64,000 nucleotides of DNA from contig NZ_WTVH02000009.1 of the NCBI RefSeq assembly GCF_012910785.2, forward strand, positions 558,001-622,000, read 5' to 3'. The notes beneath the pieces are model-generated. The model saw nothing but the letters and a program-made list of their open reading frames with translations. It made no database searches and was not told the origin of the DNA. A program made the position numbers and the translations under genes. The stretch comes from Aromatoleum buckelii. GTDB lineage: Bacteria; Pseudomonadota; Gammaproteobacteria; Burkholderiales; Rhodocyclaceae. Below are positions 61,853 to 64,000 of the stretch, in pieces (positions within the stretch are counted from its first letter, which is position 1; each line of letters opens with the position of its first letter).

Positions 61853-63634
61853 CTATTTTTCCCGCACGTACTGGCCGGGGGCATCATCGAGGACGGGATA
61901 GCCGGACTGCGGTGCACCGAGCGTCGGCGACGCGACCGGAGCGGTCGAGCGCGCCTTCAGCCAGGCAATCCACTCCGGCCACCACGACCCTTCGTGTCGG
62001 GGCGCGATTTCAAGCCAGTGGTCGGGTGAGACATAGTTGCCCCCGACACGCCGCTCGAGGATCTGGAAGTGCCGTCGTGCGCGTCCGGGCTCGCTGATGA
62101 TGCCCGCATTGTGACCGCCGCTGGTGAGCACGAAGGTGATTTCCGCCGGGGTCAGGTAATGCAGCTTGTGGACCGACCGCCACGGCGCGACGTGGTCCGT
62201 GACCGTGCCGACACAGAAAATCGGCGTATCGATGTCGCTCAGCGCAACGGGTTTGCCGCCGACCGGGTAACGTCCTTCGCTCAGGTCGTCGTTGAGAAAC
62301 AGCAGCCGCAGGTACTGCGTGTGCATGCGCGCGGGCATGCGCGTCGCGTCGGCGTTCCACGCCATCAGGTCGTTCATCGGCGCGCGCTCGCCCATCAGGT
62401 ATTCGCCGACCATGCGCGACCACAGCAGGTCGTACGAGCGCAGCAACTGGAACGCGCCGGCCATTTGCCCGGCGGTGAGGTAGCCGGTCTCGGCCATCTG
62501 GGCTTCGAGCAGGCTGACTTCGCTTTCGTCGATGAAAAGCGCCAACTCGCCCGGCTCGGTGAAATCCGTCTGCGCCGCGAACAGCGTCATCGACGCGAGC
62601 CGCTCGTCGCCGTCGCGCGCCATCGCTGCATTGGCGATCGACAGCAGCGTGCCGCCGAGACAGTAGCCGGCGGCATGCACCTTACGGTCGGGGACGATCG
62701 CGTTGACCGCTGCGAGTGCCGCATGGAAGCCGGACTGCACATAGTCTTCCATGTCGAGGTCGGATTCTTCCGCGCCCGGGTTCTTCCAGGAGATGCAGAA
62801 CACCGTGTGTCCCTGGTCGACGAGGTACTTCACGAGCGAATTGTGCGGGGACAGATCGAGGATGTAGTACTTCATGATCCACGCCGGAACGATCAGGACC
62901 GGTTCGGGATGGACTTTTTCGGTCGTCGGCGAGTACTGGATCAGCTCGATCAGGCGGTTCTTCAGCACCACTTTGCCCGGCGTCACGGCGACATCGCGGC
63001 CGACGACGAAATCTTCGGCGCCGGCTGGAGGGTGTCCGGTCGCGACGCGCTCGAGATCGTCCAGCGCATTCACCAGCCCCCGCCACAGGTTCGTTCCTCC
63101 CTGCTCGGTGGTGCGTTTCAGCACGAGGGGATTCGTCGCGAGGTAATTGCCCGGTGAAAAGACGTCGAGCCACTGCCGTGCGGTGAACGAGACGACGTTC
63201 TCGTGATGCCGGGAGACGCCGGGAACGCCGCGCGTCGCCGCCTGCCACCATTCGTCGGCGAGCAGGAAGGACTGGTGCATCAGGTTGAACGGCCAGTGGT
63301 GCCATTCGTCGGCGACGAAGCGCCGGTCGCGCGCCGGAGGCTCGATGCATTCATGGGCCGGCGAGCCCGGCAGCGCACGTGCGAGTTCGCGGATGTAGCG
63401 CACCAGGCGGCGGTTCTGTTCGAGCCCGAGGTTGACGAGCTCCAGCCGTTTGCCCGGCGAGCCGGCAAGGTGTCCGGCCCAGTCGATCGTCGCGAGCAGC
63501 AGGGACATCGGGGAAACCGACGACGTCGCCCGTGCCAGCGCGGCATGAACCTTGATGTCGAGAGGATTGCGGGTGCGGGAAGGGGGTTCCGGAATTGTCG
63601 GAGGCGTCGCGGGCGAGGGATTGCGCATGTTCAT
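61853..63634 (-). CDS. phaC: Polyhydroxyalkanoate synthase (class I PhaC)
   Basis: The 593-aa protein is an alpha/beta hydrolase-type PHA synthase. The nucleophile elbow is GYCLGGT (Cys near residue 325), Asp is in TVTDHVAPW (near 480) and His in SGGHNAGII (near 508). The N-terminal PhaC part includes SPMSLLLATIDWAGHLAG and the SFTARQWLDVFSPGNYLATNPLVL block. It polymerises hydroxyacyl-CoA. Start ATG at 63634 with AGGAG nine bases upstream; longer starts lack a site. The adjacent minus-strand phasin gene is consistent with a PHA locus. No phaA/B here. Confidence 0.93.
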   Translation of the reverse strand: MNMRNPSPATPPTIPEPPSRTRNPLDIKVHAALARATSSVSPMSLLLATIDWAGHLAGSPGKRLELVNLGLEQNRRLVRYIRELARALPGSPAHECIEPPARDRRFVADEWHHWPFNLMHQSFLLADEWWQAATRGVPGVSRHHENVVSFTARQWLDVFSPGNYLATNPLVLKRTTEQGGTNLWRGLVNALDDLERVATGHPPAGAEDFVVGRDVAVTPGKVVLKNRLIELIQYSPTTEKVHPEPVLIVPAWIMKYYILDLSPHNSLVKYLVDQGHTVFCISWKNPGAEESDLDMEDYVQSGFHAALAAVNAIVPDRKVHAAGYCLGGTLLSIANAAMARDGDERLASMTLFAAQTDFTEPGELALFIDESEVSLLEAQMAETGYLTAGQMAGAFQLLRSYDLLWSRMVGEYLMGERAPMNDLMAWNADATRMPARMHTQYLRLLFLNDDLSEGRYPVGGKPVALSDIDTPIFCVGTVTDHVAPWRSVHKLHYLTPAEITFVLTSGGHNAGIISEPGRARRHFQILERRVGGNYVSPDHWLEIAPRHEGSWWPEWIAWLKARSTAPVASPTLGAPQSGYPVLDDAPGQYVREK

Positions 63635-63814
63635 GTTCGTCTGCTCCTGCAGGGCAACAGCGGGGCGATTATCCGTCGAGCGGGGCTCGCGCATAGTGTG
63701 GGGCATTCTTTTATGCTGTGTTAGAGTTTTTGCTGCCCGGCATGGGGTGGACGGAACGTCCACTCGCCGGAACGCGCAGCACCTCAGGATTCAATTCCCT
63801 CGAAGGAGACGTCG

Positions 63815-64000
63815 ATGAAGCTCTATCACTCCCCCGGAGCATGCTCGCTCGCGCCGCATATCGTCGCGCGCGAACTGGGCCTTGCGGTCGAACTGGAAAA
63901 AGTCGATATCCCGACGAAGAAGACTGCCGGCGGCGACGACTACTGGAAGATCAATCCGAAAGGCTACGTGCCGGCGCTGGTTCTCGACAATGGCGAGGTG
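63815..64000 (+). CDS. Glutathione S-transferase, partial (runs off the right edge)
   Basis: The first 62 residues of a beta-class GST are visible. The N-terminal MKLYHSPGACSLAPHIVARE matches the catalytic Cys/Tyr motif of bacterial GstA (GACSLA). It is followed by NPKGYVPALVLDNGEV, the conserved cis-Pro loop. The rest lies outside the window. CGAAGGAGAC before the ATG at 63815 is a good ribosome site. It is divergent from phaC, 180 bp away. Confidence 0.9.
   Translation, partial: MKLYHSPGACSLAPHIVARELGLAVELEKVDIPTKKTAGGDDYWKINPKGYVPALVLDNGEV

Overview
The window looks like chromosomal DNA of a GC-rich betaproteobacterium, most likely Rhodocyclales in the Aromatoleum/Azoarcus group. That is inferred from gene content: a tungsten aldehyde oxidoreductase operon of the AorABC type, a PHA synthase with several phasin-like genes, an aromatic-acid type MFS carrier, an orphan TRAP binding protein, and betaproteobacterial-type housekeeping genes. 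I see no insertion sequence, integrase, prophage, CRISPR array or rRNA.

Layout. 1-7512 (minus strand): an HD-GYP protein cut by the window edge, bifunctional NAD(P)HX repair enzyme Nnr, and the prkA-yeaH-spoVR stress operon. 7862-13624 (plus): the protein quality-control block tig-clpP-clpX-lon, with a well-matched heat-shock (sigma-32) promoter in front of lon, then tRNA-Val(UAC) and its terminator. 14033-22944: a small exported protein, a ferric-reductase-like flavocytochrome, a three-domain protein joining a cyclic-nucleotide-binding-like domain, acetate kinase and a PduL-type phosphotransacylase, a Cu/Zn SOD-family protein, DUF937 and DUF3617 proteins, and a SUV3-like helicase. 23230-26218: an MFS carrier and an orphan TRAP solute-binding protein.

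26403-30568 is a compact arsenic operon, arsR-arsC-arsD-arsA-acr3, with a recognisable promoter/operator. 31179-38141 is a tungsten module: aorA (16-Cys ferredoxin), aorB (tungstopterin subunit), aorC (FAD subunit), a MoaD/ThiS-like protein and an unknown 100-aa protein. A DUF502 membrane protein on the other strand separates these from a tungstate-type ABC permease and ATPase (tupBC) that has no binding protein in this window. 38184-41902 has a LysR regulator divergent from a quinone-reductase-like gene, cytochrome b561 and two YceI proteins.

42112-54475 holds a HemK-like methyltransferase, CsbD, two phasins, a 46-aa DUF3096 membrane peptide, an AsmA protein, an EF-hand protein behind a good sigma-54 promoter match, and an MlaC-like protein. 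The striking gene here is a 1826-aa protein with two alpha/beta-hydrolase domains, an aminopeptidase-N-domain-like region, a caspase-like CHAT protease domain and a helical C-terminus. 54619-64000 has two transporters with a LysR regulator between them, a phasin-like gene, a 128-bp palindromic repeat, an RlmN/Cfr-family radical SAM enzyme, a lipoprotein, a CBS protein, a phasin-phaC pair and the start of a glutathione S-transferase.

The best candidates for undescribed biology are the sensor-AckA-PduL fusion, the giant hydrolase-CHAT protein and the unknown small protein in the aor cluster.
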